DNA from: an uncultured Candidatus Melainabacteria bacterium
GTDB taxonomy: Bacteria; Cyanobacteriota; Vampirovibrionia; Gastranaerophilales; Gastranaerophilaceae
DNA length: 15,103 bases
Direction of reading: 5' to 3'
Assembly (NCBI GenBank): GCA_934717895.1
Contig: CAKUZO010000042.1
Coordinates: 1 to 15,103 of the forward strand
In this document: piece by piece, positions 7,404-14,704 of the stretch
Position numbering within the stretch: position 1 is the stretch's first letter
How the letters are laid out: every line of letters starts with the position of its first letter
Made by a program: the position numbers and the translations under genes
Notes under the pieces: generated by a model
Seen by the model: the letters and a program-made list of their open reading frames with translations, nothing else
Told to the model about the DNA's origin: nothing
Database searches by the model: none

Positions 7404-8951
7404 CTATTTAGCTTCAAAATCTGTGGCATATAAAATTTGAACTTCACCTGCCCGTAAAGAAACTTTCATAGCCCCCTTCTGAATAATTGGCGGATTAATT
7501 ATTTTAACCGGAATAATATTATTCGATTGGCTAATATGTGGAACAGAAACAAACGCACTAATATTTTTTCTAAAATTTAAGTTTCCGATAATAATAGCAC
7601 TTTGCCCTTCATAACTAATAGCATATGCAAAAATCGAAGGATCTGAAACTTTAAAGATAGTCAAATGTCCGTTATTAATCATCGGAGACAACTTTCTTTT
7701 CATCATATTGGTAAATACAAATGTCGAAAGCAACTCGTCATCATTTCCGCCGGCAGGACGAGAAAAGTTAAAAATATCAAGTTTACCACGATGAACAAAA
7801 TAGTAATCGTCGTCTGTGAAAGTTTTAAACGCTTCTTTATTTGCCCACATATAAATGTAATTGTCACCTGTATCAAATCCGTCTACATAGTACGAGTTTA
7901 CAGGCAAAGTCGCATTTAGCCACATAATCATTTCGCTCATCGGCTTTCCGTTAATCAAAATCGGGCTCATTTCGTCGTGAGTCGTAAAACTTCCGATTAC
8001 AGCTTTTGGTTCAGAAAACTTTTTCAAATTTTCGTTTGTCGCAACAATTTGGTTGGTTAATTCTTTACCTGTTTTATAATTCTTTATATTGAAATAACTT
8101 CCGTAATACCCGTCAAATCCTGCTTCCAGCAACTTGTTGTAAGGAGTAAAGACAGCATAAGGCGAAACCGCATCATTCCAGCTTTCAGAAGCTTCTGCAA
8201 GCCACAAGAATTGCGGGTCTTTGGTTCTTGAATAATCAATCAGATCTTTCCAGAATTTTGCGGGCTTATTTGTTGCAACATCTGCACGAATTCCATCTGC
8301 ACCAAGTCTGATTACCATATCTACAAAACCTTTGAAAAGATTGTAAACATCAGCATTTATGGCAGTTTCTGTACCGGCATTCAAAAGTCGAACATCAGTC
8401 CAGTCAGCAGGAACAACAGGTTGTCCTTGCTTATCTTTCACAAAAAGTTCCGGGCGTTGCATATACAAATCGTAAGCGCCGCAAGATGGCAAATCAATGA
8501 TTACTCGAAGCCCCTGTTTGTGAGCTTCGTCAATAAATTTTCTTGCCTGAGATTCAAGAGAAAGTGCCGTGTTTTTGCTTCCCAACTGAGGGTTAAGCGT
8601 ATTAAAACTTGATGCAGCATACAAAGAGCCTGCTGTACCGAGCGCTTTTGTTTTTCCGACAGGAGTAATCGGCATTACATGGATTGCATTAACACCTTTT
8701 TGCGAAAGTTCTTGAAGCTTTGGAATTGCGTTCAAAAATGTTCCGCTTTCTTCTGCATCGTCAAAGTCGATTATGCCGTTTTTGTTTATATCTTGCGCTC
8801 CAAAAGTTCTCAAATTGATTTCATATATTACGGTTGAGTTGCGCGTAAACATTCTACGTGCATCGTTTACCCAAACTCCCGCTGAAAATGCGCATTGCGC
8901 TTGTAACAATAACGCTGATATTGCAAGTGTAGTTAAAAGTTTTTTCTTCAT
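7404..8951 (-). CDS. Secreted GH13-family glycosidase (alpha-amylase-like)
   Basis: 515 residues with a signal peptide (MKKK, hydrophobic 5-18, cleavage near FSA-G at 22-25). The (beta/alpha)8 barrel starts at VIYEINLRTFG (41-51). The three catalytic acids are in place: nucleophile D224 in GADGIRADVA, acid/base E253 in WLAEASES, and transition-state stabiliser D326 in FTTHDE. Conserved region I is unusual: DLPSCGAYD (153-161) replaces the common D-x-x-x-N-H. An EF-hand-like calcium loop, DINKNGIIDFDD (54-65), is inserted straight after the first strand. A C-terminal beta domain covers about 425-512. It should cleave or transfer alpha-glucans outside the cytoplasm; exact specificity (amylase, maltogenic, transferase) is not clear. 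A GGGAG ribosome site precedes the ATG by about 11 bases. It diverges from the ROK sugar kinase, which fits uptake and phosphorylation of the released sugar. Confidence 0.88.
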   Translation of the reverse strand: MKKKLLTTLAISALLLQAQCAFSAGVWVNDARRMFTRNSTVIYEINLRTFGAQDINKNGIIDFDDAEESGTFLNAIPKLQELSQKGVNAIHVMPITPVGKTKALGTAGSLYAASSFNTLNPQLGSKNTALSLESQARKFIDEAHKQGLRVIIDLPSCGAYDLYMQRPELFVKDKQGQPVVPADWTDVRLLNAGTETAINADVYNLFKGFVDMVIRLGADGIRADVATNKPAKFWKDLIDYSRTKDPQFLWLAEASESWNDAVSPYAVFTPYNKLLEAGFDGYYGSYFNIKNYKTGKELTNQIVATNENLKKFSEPKAVIGSFTTHDEMSPILINGKPMSEMIMWLNATLPVNSYYVDGFDTGDNYIYMWANKEAFKTFTDDDYYFVHRGKLDIFNFSRPAGGNDDELLSTFVFTNMMKRKLSPMINNGHLTIFKVSDPSIFAYAISYEGQSAIIIGNLNFRKNISAFVSVPHISQSNNIIPVKIINPPIIQKGAMKVSLRAGEVQILYATDFEAK

Positions 8952-9000
8952 AATCCCGATACTCCCTCTTTATAAACATGCTAACAAATAATTACATTTT

Positions 9001-9029
9001 TTGCAAATAATTAATTTTTCAGTTATAAT
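9001..9029 (+). promoter_or_regulatory. Near-consensus promoter giving a leaderless ROK kinase mRNA
   Basis: TTGCAA (9001-9006), a 17-base spacer and a perfect TATAAT (9024-9029). The expected transcription start is 9035-9037 and the ATG is at 9039, leaving no room for a ribosome site. TTGCAA is its own reverse complement, so it could also serve as the -35 of the divergent GH13 gene, with TAGCAT (8983-8978) 17 bases away on the minus strand; that second use is weak. Confidence 0.7.
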
Positions 9030-9038
9030 CCACCGTAT

Positions 9039-10004
9039 ATGAAAAAATATTCTGTTGGAATTGATTTAGGCGGAACTAAAATCCTCTTTGGGCTTGTTGA
9101 AAGAGAGAGCGGAAAAGTTGTAGATTTCGTAAAGAAAAAGACGAAGAAAGAAAAAGGTTCGGATAATATTGTAAGAAAAATAATCGACGGTACCAGCCGA
9201 TTGTTGGAGCAAACTCAGGTTGATTTGTCGGAAATTCAATCTATCGGCGTGGGTTCAGCCGGACAGATTGACAGAAAAAACGGAGTAATTATTGGAGCTC
9301 CGAATTTGGATTGTTATAATCTGGATTTAAAAAGTATTCTGGAAGAAAAGTTTAAAATTCCGACATTTATCGGAAACGATGTTGAAGTTGCAGCGCTTGG
9401 CGAGCAAAAATTTGGTGCAGGACGAAATTGCAACGACTTTGTTTGCGTTTTTGTCGGTACGGGAATCGGTTCTGCAATTGTTAAAGACGGAAAACTTATG
9501 CGCGGAGCAACAGGAACGGCTGGCGAGCTCGGACATATTATCGTGGATTTGAACGGCAGGCCTTGCGCTTGCGGAGCTCATGGGTGTTTGGAAGCTTATG
9601 CATCAAGAACCGCAATAGAAACAAGAATTGATGGTGCACTTAAAAAAGGGCGAAAATCTTGTATCTCCGAGTATTTGGAAGATGGCAAAGCGATAACTTC
9701 AAGCATGATCAGGAAAGCGATTGAAAGAGAAGATGAACTTGTGCTACAATGTGTTACAGAAGCCTCAGAATATTTGTCGGCAGGGTTGGCAAGTGTGATA
9801 AATCTTATTAATCCGGAACGGATTATTCTCGGAGGCGGTCTGATTGAGGCGGTTGACTATTTTTATCAATCCACAATCAAAAAAGCGCGAGCAAAATGTT
9901 TGCCTGTACCGGCTGAAAAAATTGAATTTAAAAAGACTGAATTAGGCGACTTTTCAGGAGTTGTAGGAGCAGCATTTTTAGATAAAAAGGAAGGAGAAGA
10001 TTAG
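9039..10004 (+). CDS. ROK-family sugar kinase (glucokinase-like)
   Basis: 321 residues. The ATP-binding start GIDLGGTK (7-14) fixes the ATG at 9039. The sugar-binding and catalytic segment is IGNDVEVAALGE (111-122), with D114 as the catalytic base. The second phosphate motif is FVGTGIGSAI (138-147). The ROK zinc site is complete: H166 in GELGHIIVD, then C176, C178 and C183 in CACGAHGC, with E185 following. Length and motifs match bacterial glucokinase or N-acetyl-hexosamine kinase, phosphorylating a hexose at the 6-hydroxyl in the cytoplasm. No N-terminal helix-turn-helix, so it is a kinase rather than a ROK repressor. There is no Shine-Dalgarno sequence; a perfect -10 ends 9 bases before the ATG. 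It is divergent from the secreted GH13 and one base ahead of the GT9 gene. Glucose is the likely substrate by context, not proven. Confidence 0.92.
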   Translation: MKKYSVGIDLGGTKILFGLVERESGKVVDFVKKKTKKEKGSDNIVRKIIDGTSRLLEQTQVDLSEIQSIGVGSAGQIDRKNGVIIGAPNLDCYNLDLKSILEEKFKIPTFIGNDVEVAALGEQKFGAGRNCNDFVCVFVGTGIGSAIVKDGKLMRGATGTAGELGHIIVDLNGRPCACGAHGCLEAYASRTAIETRIDGALKKGRKSCISEYLEDGKAITSSMIRKAIEREDELVLQCVTEASEYLSAGLASVINLINPERIILGGGLIEAVDYFYQSTIKKARAKCLPVPAEKIEFKKTELGDFSGVVGAAFLDKKEGED

Positions 10005-10005
10005 A

Positions 10006-11067
10006 ATGAAAAAAATTATGATGATTAGACTATCTTCTCTTGGTGATGTAATCTTTAACCTTCCGCTGGCAAATGTGTTGAAGAAGAATGGATTTGAGGT
10101 TACTTGGCTCGTTTCCGAAAAAGGGATTGATATTGTAAAAGACAATCCTGCCGTTGATAAAGCGGTTCTTATACCTCTTCAACGTTGGAAAAAAGAAGGA
10201 TTTTCGATTAAAAATTTAATAGAATTTTTGTCAATTTTAATTAATTTACGTAAAGAACACTTTGACATTGCAATTGATACACAAATGATGTTTAAAAGTA
10301 TGATTTGGTTAAAACTTTGCGGGGCTAAAAGAAGGCTTTGTTACATTTGGGGAAAAGAATTTTCAAACCACGGCGGGAATGAAAAAGTTATTCCGGATCC
10401 TAACCCGAATTTTTCACAACACGCAGTATTTCAACATTTGCGATATGCAAGATATTTGGAGCTTGAAGGAACAGATGAAATAAAATTCACTCTTCCACCT
10501 ACCAGCGATGAAACAAAAGCCAAAATTGATGATTTAATCAAAGATATCGACAAATCAAAGCCGCTTGTAATTATTGCACCTGCAACAACAAGAAAACTTA
10601 AACATTGGAACAAAGACAATTGGCGAAAAGTTGTTGATGCGATAAAAGATAAGTGCACACTTGTGTTTACCGGCGGTGCTTGCGATAACGAGTTAATTTC
10701 ATATATAAGTCAGGGACAATTTTTGAGCCTTGCCGGAAAAACAAGTATTAAAGACCTGATAGAGTTATTTTCACGTGCAACCCTTGTAATGGCTCCGGAT
10801 TCCGGTAGCGCGCATCTCGCAAGAGCAACAAATAAACCTGCCGTAATCTCGATATTCTGTGCAACTCCACCAACAATGTATGGGCCTTTTGGAGATGATG
10901 AAAAATATTTTGCGCTGGACGGAGGTTTGAAATGTCAACCTTGCCACTGCATGAAAAAATGTCCGCTTGAAGGTAAAGACGCCGAACAATGTTTAAATTA
11001 TCCTGAACCTGAAAAAATTATAAATATTGTTAACAATATATTACAAAATTCAAAACATAGTGTATAA
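10006..11067 (+). CDS. GT9-family glycosyltransferase (ADP-heptose:LPS heptosyltransferase-like)
   Basis: 353 residues, GT-B fold. The start RLSSLGDVIFNLP (8-20) carries the catalytic Asp (D14). The nucleotide-sugar half shows IIAPATTRKLKHW (189-201), VFTGGA (220-225), LAGKTSIKDL (242-251) and the family's most conserved stretch MAPDSGSAHLA (262-272). A Cys-rich C-terminal patch (C310, C313, C315, C319, C329) is seen in several GT9 proteins and may hold a metal or disulfides. The family adds heptose to lipid A-core acceptors at the inner face of the cytoplasmic membrane, so the gene supports an outer-membrane, LPS-like envelope; the sugar here is not certain. AAGGAGAAG lies just upstream, inside the ROK gene, and only one base separates the two genes. 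Its TAA stop lies inside the -10 box of the next gene. Confidence 0.9.
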   Translation: MKKIMMIRLSSLGDVIFNLPLANVLKKNGFEVTWLVSEKGIDIVKDNPAVDKAVLIPLQRWKKEGFSIKNLIEFLSILINLRKEHFDIAIDTQMMFKSMIWLKLCGAKRRLCYIWGKEFSNHGGNEKVIPDPNPNFSQHAVFQHLRYARYLELEGTDEIKFTLPPTSDETKAKIDDLIKDIDKSKPLVIIAPATTRKLKHWNKDNWRKVVDAIKDKCTLVFTGGACDNELISYISQGQFLSLAGKTSIKDLIELFSRATLVMAPDSGSAHLARATNKPAVISIFCATPPTMYGPFGDDEKYFALDGGLKCQPCHCMKKCPLEGKDAEQCLNYPEPEKIINIVNNILQNSKHSV

Positions 11068-11068
11068 T
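11041..11068 (+). promoter_or_regulatory. Promoter inside the GT9 3' end giving a leaderless GGDEF-hybrid mRNA
   Basis: TTACAA (11041-11046), a 16-base spacer and a perfect TATAAT (11063-11068). The hexamer contains the GT9 stop codon TAA (11065-11067). Six bases separate it from the ATG at 11075, so the predicted transcription start falls on or next to the start codon. No purine-rich ribosome site is present. Confidence 0.65.
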
Positions 11069-11074
11069 AAGAAT

Positions 11075-12967
11075 ATGAGTTTATTTGACAACATACGTGA
11101 TATTTATAGAAAAGTTTCAGAAGTTGAAAGCGCTATATACAGCAGCAAAGAAGACTATTCCGAAATCTATGAACGCAACCTTCAACTGGAACGTGAAATC
11201 AAAGAACGCACTCACGAACTAAATATTGCAAATAAAAGAATGCTTACTTTGCAACATATTTGGGATATGATGAATGCTTCTCGTCCGTTACAAAGTGTTT
11301 TGGAAACAATTGTAAACAGCATTCAAGGAGAACTCGGCTATCTTCATTGTAATATTATAAAAAAATGTGAAGACGAAGAAGGAACATATCTTTGTGTATT
11401 AGCACAGTCAAATGATATCTCTATAAAAGAAGTTGACAAACTTGTAAAAGGACCTATTCAAGCTAAAAGACTTATTTATGACGAAAGAAGTATTTACGCA
11501 AAAGCAGCTTTTGAAAAGAAAATTATGCAAACAACAGATGTTGGCGGCACGTTGAAAATGGTTATTCCGGAAGTTTCTGACGAAATTGTAGAAGACCTTA
11601 ACGAAAGAGATAACTGCAAATCAATAATTACAGTACCTTTGTATTCCAGAAGTGTTCACTATGGTTGGTTTAACGTATTTTCTTCAAGGCAAGAAATGAC
11701 GAATGGGGAAACTGACTTCTTGACAATTTTTGCTCAACAAATTGAGATGGCAATCACAATTGCCGATTTGTTTGAAGAAGTTAAGGCACAGGCTGTAACG
11801 GACTCTTTGACAGGGCTTTATAACAGAAGATATTTTGAAGAGTATTTGAAAAAGGAAGTTACTCGTGCACTTCGTCAACAACAGGCTTTCAGTATAATCG
11901 GATTGGATTTGGATCACTTAAAAGAAATCAATGACAAATACGGGCATGCATACGGAGATTTGGCGATTAAAACGGTTGCAAATGTGTTGAAGAAAAACGC
12001 TCGATCCATTGATACTGCGGCTCGTATGGGTGGCGAAGAATTCAACGTAATTCTCCCGGGAGTTGATTCAAACGGAGCTATGATTGCGGCAGAAAGAATT
12101 AGAAAAGCTCTTGAAAACGAACCTCTTGATACGATAGGACATGTTACGGCAAGTATAGGGGTGTCAACATTTTTGGAGCATTCTGATAATATAGAAGATA
12201 TTTTGGAATTGACCGATCAGGCAATGTATCAGTCAAAACGTAACGGCAGAAACCAAGTTACACTTGCAAAACCGATTAATGAAACAAGTTGGCAAGAAAT
12301 TGCAGTCAATACATTTATGGATATTTTGTCAAAACACAATATTCCGCTTAACAAAGATGTCACTGATCACTTGAAAGAAAAACTTCAAAAAACAGATGAA
12401 GCGCCGAAAGAAGCACTCTATAATGTTGCGGACATGCTTACTCAGACCTACAATCCGCTTCATCATTCAGGGGTTATGAAATCGAAAGTTCTTCTTGCTG
12501 TCAGCCTTGCAAAACGTTTTGATTTACCGAAAGACGACATTGACAAACTCCGTATCGCAATGCTTTTGTATGATATCGGGAATTTGATGTTGCCTGTTGA
12601 GCTTTTGCAAAAAACAACTCCACTTACGGAAGAAGAAAGAAATCACATCAAAGAGCACCCATTGATTGCGGCAAGAGAGATTTTGAAGCCGATAAGCTAT
12701 ATTCAAGATGTAATTCCGATAATCGAACACCACCACGAAAACTGGGACGGTTCAGGTTATCCGTCAAAGATTTCTCGTGAGGAAATTCCGATGACATCGC
12801 AAATTATCTTGATTGTTGACGCTTATTTTGCCTTGACAGAACCTCGTACGTATAGAGCTGAACTTACGCCAAGACAAGCAATTGAGGTTATCAAAAAAGA
12901 TGCAGGCAAAAAATGGAATAAAGCTCTTGTCGAAGAATTTATTTCGCTAATCGACCACGATGCATAA
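11075..12967 (+). CDS. GAF-GGDEF-HD-GYP hybrid: probable diguanylate cyclase with a degenerate HD-GYP domain
   Basis: 630 residues from the ATG at 11075. The frame is open back to a TTG at 11027, but the extra 16 residues overlap GT9 and lack a ribosome site. Residues 1-60 include a charged helix likely to form a coiled coil; about 65-235 is a GAF-type sensor. The GGDEF domain (about 240-400) has DSLTGLYNRRYF, the active motif GGEEF (319-323) and an RxxD inhibitory site (R310-D313) exactly five residues before it. It should make cyclic-di-GMP with product inhibition. The HD-GYP domain (about 455-625) keeps HHENWDGSGYP (553-563), H528 and D582. Its HD motif, however, reads LLYDIGN: His is Y499 and the usual Lys is N503. 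Loss of that metal ligand should weaken or abolish phosphodiesterase activity, making the domain a sensor or regulator. No membrane segments are seen. No Shine-Dalgarno; see the promoter at 11041-11068. Confidence 0.88.
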   Translation: MSLFDNIRDIYRKVSEVESAIYSSKEDYSEIYERNLQLEREIKERTHELNIANKRMLTLQHIWDMMNASRPLQSVLETIVNSIQGELGYLHCNIIKKCEDEEGTYLCVLAQSNDISIKEVDKLVKGPIQAKRLIYDERSIYAKAAFEKKIMQTTDVGGTLKMVIPEVSDEIVEDLNERDNCKSIITVPLYSRSVHYGWFNVFSSRQEMTNGETDFLTIFAQQIEMAITIADLFEEVKAQAVTDSLTGLYNRRYFEEYLKKEVTRALRQQQAFSIIGLDLDHLKEINDKYGHAYGDLAIKTVANVLKKNARSIDTAARMGGEEFNVILPGVDSNGAMIAAERIRKALENEPLDTIGHVTASIGVSTFLEHSDNIEDILELTDQAMYQSKRNGRNQVTLAKPINETSWQEIAVNTFMDILSKHNIPLNKDVTDHLKEKLQKTDEAPKEALYNVADMLTQTYNPLHHSGVMKSKVLLAVSLAKRFDLPKDDIDKLRIAMLLYDIGNLMLPVELLQKTTPLTEEERNHIKEHPLIAAREILKPISYIQDVIPIIEHHHENWDGSGYPSKISREEIPMTSQIILIVDAYFALTEPRTYRAELTPRQAIEVIKKDAGKKWNKALVEEFISLIDHDA

Positions 12968-12970
12968 AAT
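12943..12970 (+). promoter_or_regulatory. Possible weak promoter giving a leaderless thiL mRNA
   Basis: TAAAAT (12965-12970) begins with the stop codon of the GGDEF-hybrid gene and ends six bases before the thiL ATG. A poor -35 (TTCGCT, 12943-12948) lies 16 bases upstream. Taken alone this is weak; it is listed because thiL has no ribosome site and the arrangement copies that at 11063-11068. Confidence 0.35.
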
Positions 12971-12976
12971 ATACAA

Positions 12977-13897
12977 ATGAACGAAAAAGAACTTATAAAA
13001 ATCATTAAATCCACATTGAATTCCGACTATATAGGCGATGATTGCGCCTATTTGAAAGATTTAGGAATTGTTGTAAGTCAGGACAGTTTGGTTGAAGATG
13101 TACATTTTAAACGTGATTTAATTACACCATATCAGCTCGGCTACAAGTCTGTAATGGTTAATATCAGTGACATTTGTGCATCAGGTGCTGAGCCTTTGTA
13201 CTTGACAGTTTCACTTTCTTTGCCAAAAGATGTTAATGAAAGTTTTGTTGAAGAATTTTATAAGGGAGCAAAAGCTGCGCTGAACGGTGCCAAAATCGTC
13301 GGAGGCGACTTGACCGGAAGCGACAAAATTTATATTTCTGTGACCGCAATCGGAAGTGATAAGGGGCGAAAAATTTCATCTCGCGCGAATGCAAAAGTCG
13401 GTTATAAAGTAATAGTTTCAGGAGAACATGGCAATAGCGCTATGGGGTTGAAATTGTTGTTGGACGGAACTTGTACTCATCAGCCACACCCCGATGGGAA
13501 CGAGGGGGAGAAGTTTATCTCTGCTCATCTGACGCCAACAGCGCAACGATACTTTTCCCATCAAATCGCAAGTCAGATAAAAGTTGATTACGCAATGATG
13601 GACACATCAGACGGGTTGGCGGACGCACTTATTCAGATTGCAAAAGCAAGTGATGTGACACTATCAATTGACTCAGAGAAAATTCCTCATGACGCACGTG
13701 TCGGAATGGATTTAGTCTTGTATGGCGGTGAAGATTACCAACTTGTTGCCGCTGTACCACAAAATTTCTTGCAAAATATAACTGATTATACAATAATAGG
13801 AGAAGTGAAGTCGTCAGGAACAGGCTTGGAAATTGACGGAAAAAGTTACACTGATATAGATAGCAAATTGTTTAATCATTTTAAGGAGCAGGCATGA
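12977..13897 (+). CDS. thiL: Thiamine-monophosphate kinase
   Basis: 306 residues. It phosphorylates thiamine monophosphate to thiamine diphosphate with ATP, the last step of vitamin B1 cofactor synthesis, in the cytoplasm. The Mg-ATP binding motifs are all visible: IGDDCA (19-24), D36 in SQDSLVEDVHF, NISDICASGAEP (62-73), GGDLTGS (109-115), MDTSDGLADAL (208-218) and YGGEDYQLV (249-257). Residues 164-178 look like a small insertion rich in His, Pro and Gly compared with the short link usually found before AHL-x-PT; the matching bases (13469-13513) are about 58% GC, well above the surroundings. The start is the only sensible one but has no Shine-Dalgarno sequence. It follows the GGDEF hybrid by 9 bases and overlaps ispD by 4 bases (ATGA). 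Confidence 0.95.
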   Translation: MNEKELIKIIKSTLNSDYIGDDCAYLKDLGIVVSQDSLVEDVHFKRDLITPYQLGYKSVMVNISDICASGAEPLYLTVSLSLPKDVNESFVEEFYKGAKAALNGAKIVGGDLTGSDKIYISVTAIGSDKGRKISSRANAKVGYKVIVSGEHGNSAMGLKLLLDGTCTHQPHPDGNEGEKFISAHLTPTAQRYFSHQIASQIKVDYAMMDTSDGLADALIQIAKASDVTLSIDSEKIPHDARVGMDLVLYGGEDYQLVAAVPQNFLQNITDYTIIGEVKSSGTGLEIDGKSYTDIDSKLFNHFKEQA

Positions 13898-14550
13898 ATT
13901 TTAAAGTAAACGCAATAATTCCCGCTGGCGGAACATCATCTCGCTTTGGGAAAAGCAACAAATTATTAGAAAAAATCGGAGAAAAAGAGGTTATAAAATA
14001 CACTGTCGAGGCGTTTGAAAAATCAAATATTGACGAAATAATAATTTGTGCAAACGTTGCAATAATCGACGATTTAAAAAAGATTTTAAACGACTGCAAA
14101 AAAGTTCGAATAATTGAAGGCGGAGCATCTCGTCAAGAGTCTGTTTTTAACGGAATAAAGGCTTGTGAATGCGATTATGTCCTAATCCACGATGCAGCAA
14201 GACCAATGATTACAACGGATTTGATTAACACTGCGATAGATGAAGTTGTTTTTAAAAACGCTTTGACTGTTGCAACAAAAACGATTGATACAATTAAAGA
14301 AGTCGTGGACGGCAAAATCGTCAAAACAATCGACAGATCAAAGCTATATAACACTCAAACTCCACAGGCTTTCAGATACGATTTGATAAAAGATGCACAT
14401 GAAAAACTTTCTGGGCAAAATTTTACAGACGATGCAGGCATGTTGGAAGCTCTTGGACAAACGGTTTATATTTTGAACGGAAGTTACAAAAACATTAAAA
14501 TTACGACACAAAACGATATTGATATTGCAAAAGTGTATCTTATAAATTAA
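13894..14550 (+). CDS. ispD: 2-C-methyl-D-erythritol 4-phosphate cytidylyltransferase
   Basis: 218 residues. It joins CTP and methylerythritol 4-phosphate to give CDP-methylerythritol, the third step of the MEP isoprenoid pathway. The CTP-binding signature is AIIPAGGTSSRFGKSNK (7-23). GGASRQESVFNG (76-87) and VLIHDAARP (96-104) carry the conserved R80, D100 and R103. TIDRSKLYNTQTPQAF (145-160), TDDAGMLE (178-185) and GSYKNIKITT (196-205, conserved K202) complete the family pattern. Length is slightly short of the usual 225-235. AAGGAG at 13883-13888 precedes the ATG, which overlaps the thiL stop, so translation is probably coupled. A strong terminator follows. Confidence 0.95.
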   Translation: MNFKVNAIIPAGGTSSRFGKSNKLLEKIGEKEVIKYTVEAFEKSNIDEIIICANVAIIDDLKKILNDCKKVRIIEGGASRQESVFNGIKACECDYVLIHDAARPMITTDLINTAIDEVVFKNALTVATKTIDTIKEVVDGKIVKTIDRSKLYNTQTPQAFRYDLIKDAHEKLSGQNFTDDAGMLEALGQTVYILNGSYKNIKITTQNDIDIAKVYLIN

Positions 14551-14594
14551 GTTATTTACAAAAATGTGCTCAGAATTTAAAAAAATAATACATA

Positions 14595-14624
14595 AAAAAT
14601 CGGACCCGATAGAGTCCGATTTTT
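14595..14624. terminator. Intrinsic terminator after ispD (usable from both sides)
   Basis: TCGGAC (14600-14605) pairs with GTCCGA (14614-14619), extended by five A-T pairs, around an eight-base loop. There is a T-run on the plus strand and an A-run that becomes a T-run on the minus strand. It lies between ispD and the convergent dnaK. Confidence 0.88.
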
Positions 14625-14676
14625 CATAAGGTGATTTTGATTACTTCGTCTTTCAGAAATTCTTCGAACAAAAATT

Positions 14677-14696
14677 GTTATTGTCCTCAGAATAAC
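14677..14696 (-). terminator. Possible weak terminator just after dnaK
   Basis: On the minus strand GTTATT and AATAAC can form a six-pair stem around an eight-base loop, followed by AATTTTTG. It starts 8 bases after the dnaK stop. The stem is weak, so the stronger hairpin at 14595-14624 may do most of the work. Confidence 0.35.
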
Positions 14697-14704
14697 GACT
14701 CAAA

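Noticed and set aside
8880..8900. Possible lipoprotein lipobox at Cys20 of the GH13 protein
   Set aside because: The residues before Cys are Q-A-Q, which does not fit the L-A/S-G/A-C rule; an ordinary signal peptidase site (FSA-G) follows.
11027..11074. 16-residue N-terminal extension of the GGDEF hybrid from a TTG start
   Set aside because: It overlaps the GT9 coding end, has no ribosome site, and the ATG at 11075 follows a perfect -10 box and begins a plausible helix.
14551..14704. Small gene or RNA between ispD and dnaK
   Set aside because: Only two hairpins fitting terminators are visible; no supported open frame or conserved RNA shape.
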